Shown here: one piece after another, positions 6,980 to 14,212 of the stretch
Numbering within the stretch: the stretch's first letter is position 1
Layout: each line of letters starts with the position of its first letter
Source: Comamonadaceae bacterium
GTDB lineage: Bacteria; Pseudomonadota; Gammaproteobacteria; Burkholderiales; Burkholderiaceae_C
Length of the DNA: 21,449 bases
Reading direction: 5' to 3'
NCBI GenBank assembly: GCA_947494405.1
Contig: CANLWQ010000004.1
Span: forward strand, 1 to 21,449
Program-made: the position numbers and the translations under genes
Notes under the pieces: model-generated
Told to the model about the DNA's origin: nothing
Seen by the model: the letters and a program-made list of their open reading frames with translations, nothing else
Database searches by the model: none

Positions 6980-9150
6980 AATCGAAACCACTGAGGGTGG
7001 CGTTAACAGGTTGGGGTGGTTTAGATAATCCGGAGCCAGGTCTGGCAGTGGCAAGAGCCCTGCGGGACTACTGGAACGGCCCCCTGGAAATTCTTGGCTT
7101 GGTCTACGACACCTGGACCACCGGCGCTTGGACACCGGGCATTGCCGATTCCGTCCATATCATTTCACCGATTGCCAATGGCGACTTTGCTGCCCTGCAA
7201 AGGATTTTGGCCATACACAAAGAGCATCCGATTGATGTGCTCTTGCCTTGTCTAGATTTAGAAGTGCCGCTTTACGCACGTTTGGCCAAGCGCTTGCTTC
7301 GCGAGGGCATTCGCACTTTGCTGCCTGATCCTGACGACAGTTTCAAAATCACCAAGCCTCAGCTTTATTGGTTTTGCTACTCCAACCAAATCGTCACGCC
7401 CAAAACCACGCATGTGCTGGACATTTCCTCTGTGGCTTTGCACGCGGATTTGTTTGGCTACCCATTGTGGGTCAAAGGCACGGTGGCAGGCGCCAAACGG
7501 GTTTACAACGCCCACCAAGCGGCTTACGAAGCCAGCCTGTTGGCCGCCAAATGGGGCGGTGGTGTTTTGCTGCAAGAGGCGATTGAAGGCTCTGAGCATG
7601 TGGTGTCCATGGTGGCGCGTGAAGACGGTTCATGCTTGGCCATGACCATGATGCGCAAAATTGGCCTCAATGCCCGAGGCAAAGGCATGGTCGGTTCGGT
7701 GGTGGAAGACCCCAGCTTGCGCAAACTGGCTTTGCACATACTCTCCAAACTCAACTGGCGTGGCCCGCTAGAGCTTGAGTTTGTGCGCTCGCAAAGCAAT
7801 GGTCAGTTTTATTTGTTGGAAGTTAACTGCCGTTTTCCTTCTTGGGTTTACCTCACGGCTCTGGCCGGCGCCAACCAGCCCATGGCCTTGGTCAAGGAAA
7901 TTCTCGAGCCAGGCAGCCGTGCGCCCAAACAAGCGCAAGTCGGTGCCATGTATGCACGCGATGTGCAAGAGATGGTGGTGCCCGCTGCCTCTATCGTTGC
8001 ATTGGCCCGCACAGGTTCGGCAGTGGTTCCCGCGCCTGCAGTCATCAAGTCTCGCCGTGGCGATGTGTCGGTGGCGGTCACCGGTATTTCTGCACTGGAA
8101 TTAACCCAGCCCGGCTTGGGCGTGGGTCGCAGTTTGCGCAGTGCGCCTGAAGTCGGGCAAGTCATTGGTTTGGGCTATGCCTCGACCGACACCGGTTTGT
8201 TTCGCAAAGAAATCTTTGATGTGTGCGCCCGCATGCCGATTGACGACAGCGAAGACAAACCCGAGCGCTGCGATGAAGCCACCTTGAACCGTTTGTTGGC
8301 GATTCAAAAAGCGCATGGCTTGGACATGGTGATTCCGAATTTGGATGTGGAGATTGAGCGCTACCAACGCATCTCGGGAGAATTACGCGCCAACGGCATC
8401 CACACCTTGCTGCCAACCCCAGAAGCCACCGACAAACTCAGCAAGCAAGGCCTGATCAAACTAGCCCAACGCAACGGCTATGCCGATTTTGACTTCCCAC
8501 CTACCGTGGTGGTGGGCAGCAGAAAAGAATTGCAAGCGGCTTGGAAACGTTTTGGTTCACCCATGATGATCAAGGGCTTGAATTCACTGGCCACCAAAGT
8601 GTTCAGCTTGGCGCAAGCCGAGTTGGCTTTTGCCAGCTACAAAGAATTTGGCGAAGACAAAATCATTGTGCAAGCCGTGGTGTTTGGTGAAGAGTTCAGC
8701 ATTGCGGTGGTCTGCGACAGCGACAGCCATATGTTTGAAGCCCTGCCCCTGAAAAAAACCGTCATGTGCGAACGCGGCAAAACCTGGTCGGGCATCAAAG
8801 TGGACATGCCCGATGTGATGCACCGCTTGGGCGGCCTGCTGAAAAAAGTGGGCTGGCAAGGCCCCGCCGATATCGAACTCATACGCGACATCACCACAGA
8901 CCGCATGATTTTGATTGAGGTCAATCCACGCTTGCCCGCTTGGATAGGCTATGGCGAGTTGGTGGGCGTCAATTTGCCGCGAGCGATGATGCTCAAAGCT
9001 TTGGCACGCACTCCCCTGCCCACACCCAAAGCAGCTGTTTTGGACAAAGATTTGGTGTTTTTACGCACCGCCCAAGAAATTTCCGCAGGCGCCAGCGCCA
9101 TGGCCATGTTTATTAACCGAGGTGAGATCCGTCATGTTAGTCGCCGTTAA
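6976..9150 (+). CDS. Tandem double ATP-grasp domain ligase
   Basis: This 724-aa cytosolic enzyme is built from two homologous halves (about 6-355 and 364-724), each a pre-ATP-grasp domain plus an ATP-grasp domain. The halves open with VALTGWGGLDNPEPGLAVAR and VAVTGISALELTQPGLGVGR. ATP-binding lysines are probably K167 (LWVKG) and K533 (MMIKG). Adenine-side strands are VLLQEAIEGSE and IIVQAVVFGEE. Mg-binding ExN motifs are E282-N284 (LLEVNCRFPSW) and E648-N650 (LIEVNPRLPAW). Both active sites therefore look intact. The architecture recalls carbamoyl-phosphate synthase large subunit, but the CPS linker and allosteric domains are absent. ATP-grasp enzymes activate a carboxylate as acyl-phosphate and join it to an amine, thiol or similar nucleophile; substrates here are unknown. 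It overlaps the PqqD-like gene (ATGA). Confidence 0.88.
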   Translation: MKSKPLRVALTGWGGLDNPEPGLAVARALRDYWNGPLEILGLVYDTWTTGAWTPGIADSVHIISPIANGDFAALQRILAIHKEHPIDVLLPCLDLEVPLYARLAKRLLREGIRTLLPDPDDSFKITKPQLYWFCYSNQIVTPKTTHVLDISSVALHADLFGYPLWVKGTVAGAKRVYNAHQAAYEASLLAAKWGGGVLLQEAIEGSEHVVSMVAREDGSCLAMTMMRKIGLNARGKGMVGSVVEDPSLRKLALHILSKLNWRGPLELEFVRSQSNGQFYLLEVNCRFPSWVYLTALAGANQPMALVKEILEPGSRAPKQAQVGAMYARDVQEMVVPAASIVALARTGSAVVPAPAVIKSRRGDVSVAVTGISALELTQPGLGVGRSLRSAPEVGQVIGLGYASTDTGLFRKEIFDVCARMPIDDSEDKPERCDEATLNRLLAIQKAHGLDMVIPNLDVEIERYQRISGELRANGIHTLLPTPEATDKLSKQGLIKLAQRNGYADFDFPPTVVVGSRKELQAAWKRFGSPMMIKGLNSLATKVFSLAQAELAFASYKEFGEDKIIVQAVVFGEEFSIAVVCDSDSHMFEALPLKKTVMCERGKTWSGIKVDMPDVMHRLGGLLKKVGWQGPADIELIRDITTDRMILIEVNPRLPAWIGYGELVGVNLPRAMMLKALARTPLPTPKAAVLDKDLVFLRTAQEISAGASAMAMFINRGEIRHVSRR
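9118..9126 (+). promoter_or_regulatory. Shine-Dalgarno that fixes the decarboxylase start
   Basis: The run CGAGGTGAG sits inside the 3' end of the ATP-grasp gene, about 8 bases before ATG 9134. It argues for ATG 9134 over the in-frame GTG at 9122, which itself lies within this element. Confidence 0.6.
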
Positions 9151-10531
9151 AAAGAAGTATGAAACGCCCCGCTTGGAGCAGTTAGCCACCCAGCAAGGCA
9201 TGCAAAAACACCGCGTGCATGAAATCAAATCAGAGGATTCTGACTTTGACGAAATGGGCGATGTGAATGAGCTCTTGGCCGAGTTTGGCTCACCCCTGTA
9301 CATCGTGTCGGAAAAATCCGTGCGCACGCTGTACCGCTCATTTCGCGATGCGTTCACCGCACCGGGCATAGACACCATCATTGGTTATTCCTACAAAACC
9401 AATTACCTGCCCGCTGTGTGCGCCATCTTCCAACAAGAAGGTGCGTTTGCGGAAGTGGTCTCTGGCATGGAATACGACTTGGCGCGTTCACTCAATGTGC
9501 CAGGACACCAAATCATTTTCAACGGCCCCTACAAACAAACCCATGAACTCATTCGTGCGGTGACCGAAGGCGCGCTCATCAATATCGACAGCTATGACGA
9601 GCTTGATGCCTTGGCGAAAATTGCCAAGCAAATGAAAATGACGGCGCGCATTGGCCTGCGCATCAATTTCCAGCATGGCGAACAGTCATGGACCAAGTTT
9701 GGTTTCAACTACGACAACGGCGACGCGGTCGAAGCCCTTAAACGGGTGAAAAAGGCTGGCACCTGCCTGAGCTTGGAAGCACTGCACAACCACTCCGGCA
9801 CTTACCAAGTCAACCCCGATATCTACGCGCGTACGGCGCAAGTGCTCACAGGTGTGGCGAAGAAAGTTATTGAACTCGGTATGCCACCGGTTCGTATTGC
9901 CGACTTCGGTGGCGGCTACCCTTCAAGCAACCGCCTCAAGCCTGCCTTCGAGTCCGTAGAACTCGGCGGTGGCGCGGGTAGGCACCTGCAGCCCTTTGCC
10001 GACGCCATCATTGGCGGCCTGACCAAAGCGGGCAAAGCCTTTGGCGAGCGCCCCACGTTGATGTTGGAGCCAGGTCGCGCCGTCATCGATTCAGCCATGA
10101 AAATGGCTTGCACCGTGGTGTCACGCAAATCCATTCCCGGCCGCGGCGACGCGGTGATTGTGGACGCGGGTGTGAACCTGTTGCCCACCGCCTACTGGTA
10201 CGACCACGGCGTGGAAGCCTCTGCTTTTGACGACGAAGCCGCCGTCATGGGCGCGCAACCTGTGTCGGTGTTTGGCCCTTTGTGCATGCAAATCGATGTG
10301 CTGCGCGAACGTGCCATGTTGCCCCCCATGTCTTTGGGCTCTTCTTTGGTGGTGTCCAATGTGGGCGCTTATTGCTTGACCCAGTCCATGCAGTTCATTC
10401 AACCCCGTCCTGCGGTGGTTTTGCTGGGCAAGAACGGGCCTGAAGTGATTCGCCGCCGCGAAACCCGCGAAGATATTTTTGCGCTGGACTCGGTGCCCAA
10501 GCACTTGAAAAACAAAGCGCCCAAGGCTTAA
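9134..10531 (+). CDS. Fold-III PLP-dependent decarboxylase (diaminopimelate/BtrK-like)
   Basis: This 465-aa enzyme belongs to the alanine-racemase-fold decarboxylases (DapDC/ornithine decarboxylase family). The PLP lysine is K88 in GYSYKTNYLPAV. Other motifs are the PLP-stacking histidine region LHNHSGT, the phosphate-binding GGGYPSS, and EPGRAVIDSA. The C-terminal GPLCMQID has C384, the active-site cysteine supplied by the partner subunit in the dimer. SNVGAYC follows in place of the usual SNAGAY. The first ~45 residues (KKYETPRLEQLATQQGM and after) precede the family core and may dock a partner. The start is ATG 9134, with GAGGTGAG upstream. Cluster context and divergence argue against housekeeping lysA. 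A BtrK-like role, decarboxylating a carrier-bound or ligated amino-acid unit, is my inference; free lysine-type or polyamine substrates remain possible. Confidence 0.88.
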   Translation: MLVAVKKKYETPRLEQLATQQGMQKHRVHEIKSEDSDFDEMGDVNELLAEFGSPLYIVSEKSVRTLYRSFRDAFTAPGIDTIIGYSYKTNYLPAVCAIFQQEGAFAEVVSGMEYDLARSLNVPGHQIIFNGPYKQTHELIRAVTEGALINIDSYDELDALAKIAKQMKMTARIGLRINFQHGEQSWTKFGFNYDNGDAVEALKRVKKAGTCLSLEALHNHSGTYQVNPDIYARTAQVLTGVAKKVIELGMPPVRIADFGGGYPSSNRLKPAFESVELGGGAGRHLQPFADAIIGGLTKAGKAFGERPTLMLEPGRAVIDSAMKMACTVVSRKSIPGRGDAVIVDAGVNLLPTAYWYDHGVEASAFDDEAAVMGAQPVSVFGPLCMQIDVLRERAMLPPMSLGSSLVVSNVGAYCLTQSMQFIQPRPAVVLLGKNGPEVIRRRETREDIFALDSVPKHLKNKAPKA

Positions 10532-10537
10532 CGCCTT

Positions 10538-12172
10538 ATGCTGGCCTACGCCAAGACCCCTTGGCAAACCTACGCAAGCGCTTGGTTGAATGCGCAGGCG
10601 CAAGTTGTTTTTCTTAGCACGCCTTTGCAGGGGTTTTTGTTTTTATTGGCACTGACCTTGTACTCCCCATGGAGCGCTGCCGGCATGGCGTTGGGCGCTC
10701 TTATGGCGCTGTTCATTTGCGCCAATGTGCTGCGCCAACACCCTCTGGAGTGGAGCAACGGCTTTAACCTGTTTGATGGCGCTGTCATAGGCTTGCTGTG
10801 GGCAGGCTTGTTGTCCAGAGATATGCAGTCTGCGGTCTTGCTGGCCATGGCGATAGGCGCATGCTATGCCATGCGTTTCAGGCTGGTCAGCACCGCTTAC
10901 AGCTATGGCTTTCCCTCGCTGGGCGTGGCCTCGTTGGTGACACTGTGGGCGGCTGTTTATGTCACGGTTTATTTCGGTGGCGACTTCTGGTCTATGGGCA
11001 TGCGCACCGAGCCCAGCAACTTGTCTTTGGGCTTGGCGAGCTTGTGTTTGTTGGCCGCCATGTTGCTGCACAACATACGCGCCACGCTGTTTGCGCTGGT
11101 CGGTGCCGCATTGGCGAGCACAGCCTATTTCTATATCCAAGTCCTACAGCCCTCACTTACCAACACCCTAGTTTTAGGGTTCACTGTGTTTTTGGTGCTG
11201 TTCTCGCTGCCTGGCACCTTGCTGCCCGGCCATGCCAAGGCCTACCCCTTAGCCGCCTTGGCCGGATTGATCACTTTGGGGTTGGAATTGGCTTGGCCCC
11301 ATTTGAGTGGCCTGTCGTACCTGCCCTCGCTGATGGCGCCCATGTTCTTGGGTATTTGGGCGGTGTTTGCTTTGATCAAACGCCCACACCGCTTGATGTT
11401 CCTCGACCCCGGCGTGCAAGCCTTGGCCCAACATTTGCGAAACACAAAAAGCCAAGGGGGTGCGGTGGTGTTGACAGGTGCGGGCATCAGCACCGCTTCA
11501 GGTATTCCCGACTACACCCGTGGCGATTGGCTGGAACCCGGCGTGCCTTTGGCAACCTACAACTACGCTGGTTTCATTTACAACCGGTATTCACGTTTGA
11601 TGTACTGGAACTCCTGCCACCGGTTTTTCAAAACCGCTTCCCAAGCCCCAGCCAACCCCGCTCACCTGACGCTGACGGCTTTGCAACAAGCCGGTTTTGT
11701 TCGCACTGTGATCACGCAAAACGTGGATGGCTTGCACCAAAAAGCCGGTACACAAAGCACGGTGGAATTGCACGGCAATATCGACCATGTGCACTGCTTG
11801 CTGTGCGGGGTTTCCCAAGATTGGCCCGAACCCAGCCGCTGGCAACACAATGATGCGGTGTGCGAATGCGGCGGTTTCCTCAAACCCGCGGTGATTGCCT
11901 TTGGTGAAGATATTTCTTTGGCCACATGGCAGCAAGCGCAACAAGCGGTCAGCAACTGCAGCCTGATGCTGGTGATTGGCACCCAAGTGGCCGTGACGTC
12001 TGCTTTGGCATTGATAGAGCAAGCCCGACTGCGCCAAGTGCCCTGCTTTTTCATCATGCCAGGCTACCCTGCTTGTGTGTTGACAGCGAATGACCGTTTG
12101 CTGTTTTACAAGGCCGAAGATTTGCTGCCAGCCCTGGCTGATTACATGGGCTTGTCAAAAGCCAAGCTTTGA
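10538..12172 (+). CDS. Urea-transporter-like membrane domain fused to a Sir2 (sirtuin) domain
   Basis: This is a 544-aa two-part protein. Residues ~1-295 form about ten hydrophobic helices resembling the bacterial urea transporter family: QVVFLSTPLQGFLFLLALTL, SPWSAAGMALGAL, SNGFNLFDGAVIGL and the paired half-end motifs LGVASLVTLW and LPSLMAPMFLGIW. Residues ~298-540 form a canonical sirtuin: TGAGISTASGIPDYTR (313-328), QNVDGLH (394-400), catalytic H412 in ELHGN, and Zn ligands C420, C423, C442 and C444. IAFGED and GTQVAV complete the NAD site. Sirtuins remove acyl groups from lysine using NAD+. The stretch from start to stop is one uninterrupted frame, so this is a true fusion, with the deacylase probably facing the cytosol. 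It begins 6 bp after the decarboxylase stop with only a distant AAGG. Transport function is unproven; the UT match is weaker in the second half. Confidence 0.87.
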   Translation: MLAYAKTPWQTYASAWLNAQAQVVFLSTPLQGFLFLLALTLYSPWSAAGMALGALMALFICANVLRQHPLEWSNGFNLFDGAVIGLLWAGLLSRDMQSAVLLAMAIGACYAMRFRLVSTAYSYGFPSLGVASLVTLWAAVYVTVYFGGDFWSMGMRTEPSNLSLGLASLCLLAAMLLHNIRATLFALVGAALASTAYFYIQVLQPSLTNTLVLGFTVFLVLFSLPGTLLPGHAKAYPLAALAGLITLGLELAWPHLSGLSYLPSLMAPMFLGIWAVFALIKRPHRLMFLDPGVQALAQHLRNTKSQGGAVVLTGAGISTASGIPDYTRGDWLEPGVPLATYNYAGFIYNRYSRLMYWNSCHRFFKTASQAPANPAHLTLTALQQAGFVRTVITQNVDGLHQKAGTQSTVELHGNIDHVHCLLCGVSQDWPEPSRWQHNDAVCECGGFLKPAVIAFGEDISLATWQQAQQAVSNCSLMLVIGTQVAVTSALALIEQARLRQVPCFFIMPGYPACVLTANDRLLFYKAEDLLPALADYMGLSKAKL

Positions 12173-12174
12173 AC

Positions 12175-13014
12175 ATGGCGTCTTTAGCTTCGCCCGACTT
12201 GCTGGCTGCTGCGCAGGCTTTGCAAGCAGCGGATGGTTTGCTGATAACCGCAGGGGCTGGCATGGGCGTGGATTCCGGCCTGCCCGATTACAGAGGCAAC
12301 AGCGGTTTTTGGAAGGCCTATCCAGCCTTGGGTGAAAGCGGTTTGCAGTTTCAAGACATGGCGCACCCCAAAGCTTTTGAACGTGATGCCAGACAAGCAT
12401 GGGGGTTTTACGGCCACCGCTTAAAGCTTTACCGAGACACACAAGCCCATGCAGGCTTTGACATACTCAAGCGTTGGTCTGCTCTTATGCCGCATGGCAG
12501 TTTTGTTTTCACCAGCAATGTGGATGGTCAGTTTCAACGCGCCGGCTTTGCAGAAAATCAAGTTTATGAATGCCACGGCACGATTCACCGCCTGCAATGC
12601 ACCACGCCTTGTGAGCCCAGCACCTGGTCTAGCGAATCGCTGACGCCCAGTGTAGACACCCGCACTTGCCAGTGGCTTGGTGACTTGCCCACCTGTCCCC
12701 AATGCCAAGCACTGGCGCGGCCCAATATTTTGATGTTTGGCGACTGGAGCTGGGTAGATACACTGCGTGCGCGCAAAGACCAAGCCTTAGAGTCTTTTCT
12801 AGCAAAAACCAAAAAACTTTTGGTGATCGAACTGGGTGCGGGCACTGAAGTGGCCACTGTGCGCTCGTTTTCAGAGCGCATAGCCAAGCTGTACCATGCC
12901 AGTTTGATTCGCATCAACCCCAGAGAACCAGACTGTGATGTGAGTGGCAGCATGGGTTTGCCTATGGCGGCGCTTGCCGCTTTGCAAGCCATAGATGCAC
13001 TTGTTCAAGACTGA
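12175..13014 (+). CDS. Divergent Sir2-family protein
   Basis: This is a soluble 279-aa sirtuin-fold protein from a branch distinct from its upstream neighbour. The NAD-binding motif is TAGAGMGVDSGLPDYRG (25-41). The usual QNxDxLH is replaced by TSNVDGQFQ (113-121), with N115 and D117 kept but the glutamine and histidine lost. The catalytic-type histidine is H134 in ECHGT. Four cysteines (C142, C146, C174, C177) suit the Zn ribbon. The GTS-type motif reads ELGAGTEVA, and INPRE follows. These features are shared by many uncharacterised bacterial Sir2 proteins, so NAD binding is likely while deacylase activity is less sure. The start is ATG 12175; TTG 12169, overlapping the previous stop, would add two residues. 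It sits 2 bp after the UT-Sir2 fusion. Confidence 0.85.
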   Translation: MASLASPDLLAAAQALQAADGLLITAGAGMGVDSGLPDYRGNSGFWKAYPALGESGLQFQDMAHPKAFERDARQAWGFYGHRLKLYRDTQAHAGFDILKRWSALMPHGSFVFTSNVDGQFQRAGFAENQVYECHGTIHRLQCTTPCEPSTWSSESLTPSVDTRTCQWLGDLPTCPQCQALARPNILMFGDWSWVDTLRARKDQALESFLAKTKKLLVIELGAGTEVATVRSFSERIAKLYHASLIRINPREPDCDVSGSMGLPMAALAALQAIDALVQD

Positions 13015-13027
13015 TAAAAGGAGCGAG

Positions 13028-14083
13028 ATGAAACACCCTGAACTCCTCGCACCCGCTGGCTCTCTTCGTGCCATGGACAGCAACTACTACAGCATCTTGG
13101 GCGGAGGCGCGCGTCTGCGCTTGCTGGAAGTTTTTTTCGAGTTGCAAATTCCTGAGTTATTGGGTCACCACGGCCCCATGCCCGCCCAACAAATATGTGT
13201 GTTGTTGGGTCTCAACCTTCACCGTGGTTGGAAGTTTTTGCATCTCTTGGCATTGAGCGGTTTATTGGAAGAGAGCAACGGTGTTTACAGCGGCGATGAA
13301 ACCCTGTTTGGTTTGTCAGCAGATGCCAAATATTTTTTTGGACCCACAGGCACCGAAGGTTTTTTCTACCGCGACTTGGTGGGGTTTTGGAAGAAGGTGG
13401 CGAATCTCTCGCTCATCGATGTGCTGCGTGGCGCACCCTTGCCCGAAGGCATCAACTGGCCTTACGCCACCCGAGAGTCTGTGGAACATTTTGAGTACTA
13501 CTGGATGCGCCTCACCGCTGCGGGCAGCATTGACACTTTGCTGATGTCGCAAGCCGTGGCCAAGGCCGACAAGCTGCTTGATATTGGCGGGGGCGACGGC
13601 ACAGTGGGTTGCGCTTTGTGCAGCGCATACCCCCATATGCAGGTGACGGTGTTCAATTTGCCGGTGTCAGCAGAACTGGCACACACGCATATTGCTGAGC
13701 GCCAAATGACCGATCGCGTGCATGTGCATGAAGGCGACTTTTTCAAAGACGAATTTCCCACCGGCTTTGACCATGTGCTGTTCAACCGCACCTTGGCCGA
13801 CTGGCAGCCCACGGTGTGCAAAATGCTGTTTGACAAAGTCAAGCGCAGCATGGCGCCGGGCGGCAAATTGGTGATTAACGAAGCCATGCTGGAAGGCAAT
13901 ACCGACTTCACCTTGGCCTGGGAGTTTCGTTATATTTTTTATGACTCTTATGGCAGAGCACTTTTCAAGCCCTTGTCGGTTTACAAGCAATTATTGGAAG
14001 ATGCCGGTTTTCGCATCACCAAGGTCACGCCCATGCGAGACGAGGCTTTTTATTCTGTGATTGAGGCTGAGGTAGCTATTTAA
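13028..14083 (+). CDS. SAM-dependent methyltransferase of the O-methyltransferase fold
   Basis: This 351-aa protein has the two-part build of the hydroxyneurosporene/acetylserotonin/caffeate O-methyltransferase family. The N-terminal winged-helix dimerisation domain (about 12-100) contains LRLLEVFFELQIPELLG and HRGWKFLHLLALSGLL. The C-terminal Rossmann domain has SAM motif I LLDIGGGDG (183-191), an EGDFF acidic-loop region and the PGGKLVINEAML strand. The site that normally reads HDW, with its catalytic base histidine, reads LADWQP here (A257), so simple O-methyl transfer by that mechanism looks unlikely. A different acceptor, or a changed chemistry as in related decarboxylases/hydroxylases, is possible. 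The start ATG 13028 has a strong AAAAGGAG (13016-13023). It is the last gene of the cluster, 13 bp after the second sirtuin gene. No terminator is visible before the opposing tRNA gene. Confidence 0.85.
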   Translation: MKHPELLAPAGSLRAMDSNYYSILGGGARLRLLEVFFELQIPELLGHHGPMPAQQICVLLGLNLHRGWKFLHLLALSGLLEESNGVYSGDETLFGLSADAKYFFGPTGTEGFFYRDLVGFWKKVANLSLIDVLRGAPLPEGINWPYATRESVEHFEYYWMRLTAAGSIDTLLMSQAVAKADKLLDIGGGDGTVGCALCSAYPHMQVTVFNLPVSAELAHTHIAERQMTDRVHVHEGDFFKDEFPTGFDHVLFNRTLADWQPTVCKMLFDKVKRSMAPGGKLVINEAMLEGNTDFTLAWEFRYIFYDSYGRALFKPLSVYKQLLEDAGFRITKVTPMRDEAFYSVIEAEVAI

Positions 14084-14094
14084 TATAGGTCAAG

Positions 14095-14182
14095 TGGCGG
14101 AAGCGGTGAGATTCGAACTCACGAACGGTTGCCCGTTGCCGGTTTTCAAGACCGGTGCAATCGACCACTCTGCCACGCTTCC
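14095..14182 (-). tRNA. tRNA-Ser (anticodon UGA)
   Basis: On the minus strand this folds as a class II tRNA. The acceptor stem GGAAGCG pairs with CGCTTCC. The D-arm region is GCAGAGTGGTCGATTGC. The anticodon stem CCGGT/ACCGG encloses CTTGAAA, with anticodon TGA (14146-14148 on the plus strand as TCA). A long variable arm follows, as expected for serine. The T-arm is GTGAG-TTCGAAT-CTCAC. Discriminator G and an encoded CCA end at 14095. It lies 30 bp downstream of hemW on the same strand and tail to tail with the methyltransferase gene. Confidence 0.97.
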
Positions 14183-14206
14183 TGTTCGTGCGGTCTCAGC
14201 GTTTTA

Positions 14207-14212
14207 ATTCTA
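14207..14212 (-). promoter_or_regulatory. Possible -10 element for tRNA-Ser
   Basis: TAGAAT (minus strand) lies about 25 bases before the tRNA 5' end, just past the hemW stop. It matches five of six bases of the sigma-70 -10 consensus. No convincing -35 is seen at normal spacing, so the tRNA may instead depend on read-through from hemW. Confidence 0.3.

Noticed and set aside
6976..9150. Carbamoyl-phosphate synthase large subunit (carB)
   Set aside because: The tandem ATP-grasp layout is similar, but the protein is about 350 residues shorter than CarB, lacks the oligomerisation and MGS-type allosteric domains, and has no carA beside it.
9134..10531. Housekeeping diaminopimelate decarboxylase lysA
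   Set aside because: Embedded in the cluster, with an N-terminal arm and an altered C-terminal motif; the typical Burkholderiales lysA context is absent. Not fully excluded.
12995..13027. Longer N-terminus for the methyltransferase starting at 12995
   Set aside because: It would overlap the second sirtuin gene by 20 bp, while ATG 13028 has a strong AAAAGGAG just upstream and gives a normal family N-terminus.
4140..14083. Recently acquired genomic island
   Set aside because: No integrase, transposase, or direct repeats of the tRNA-Ser end were seen, and codon and base use look like the flanking core genes, so recent transfer is not supported although a tRNA gene lies at the border.
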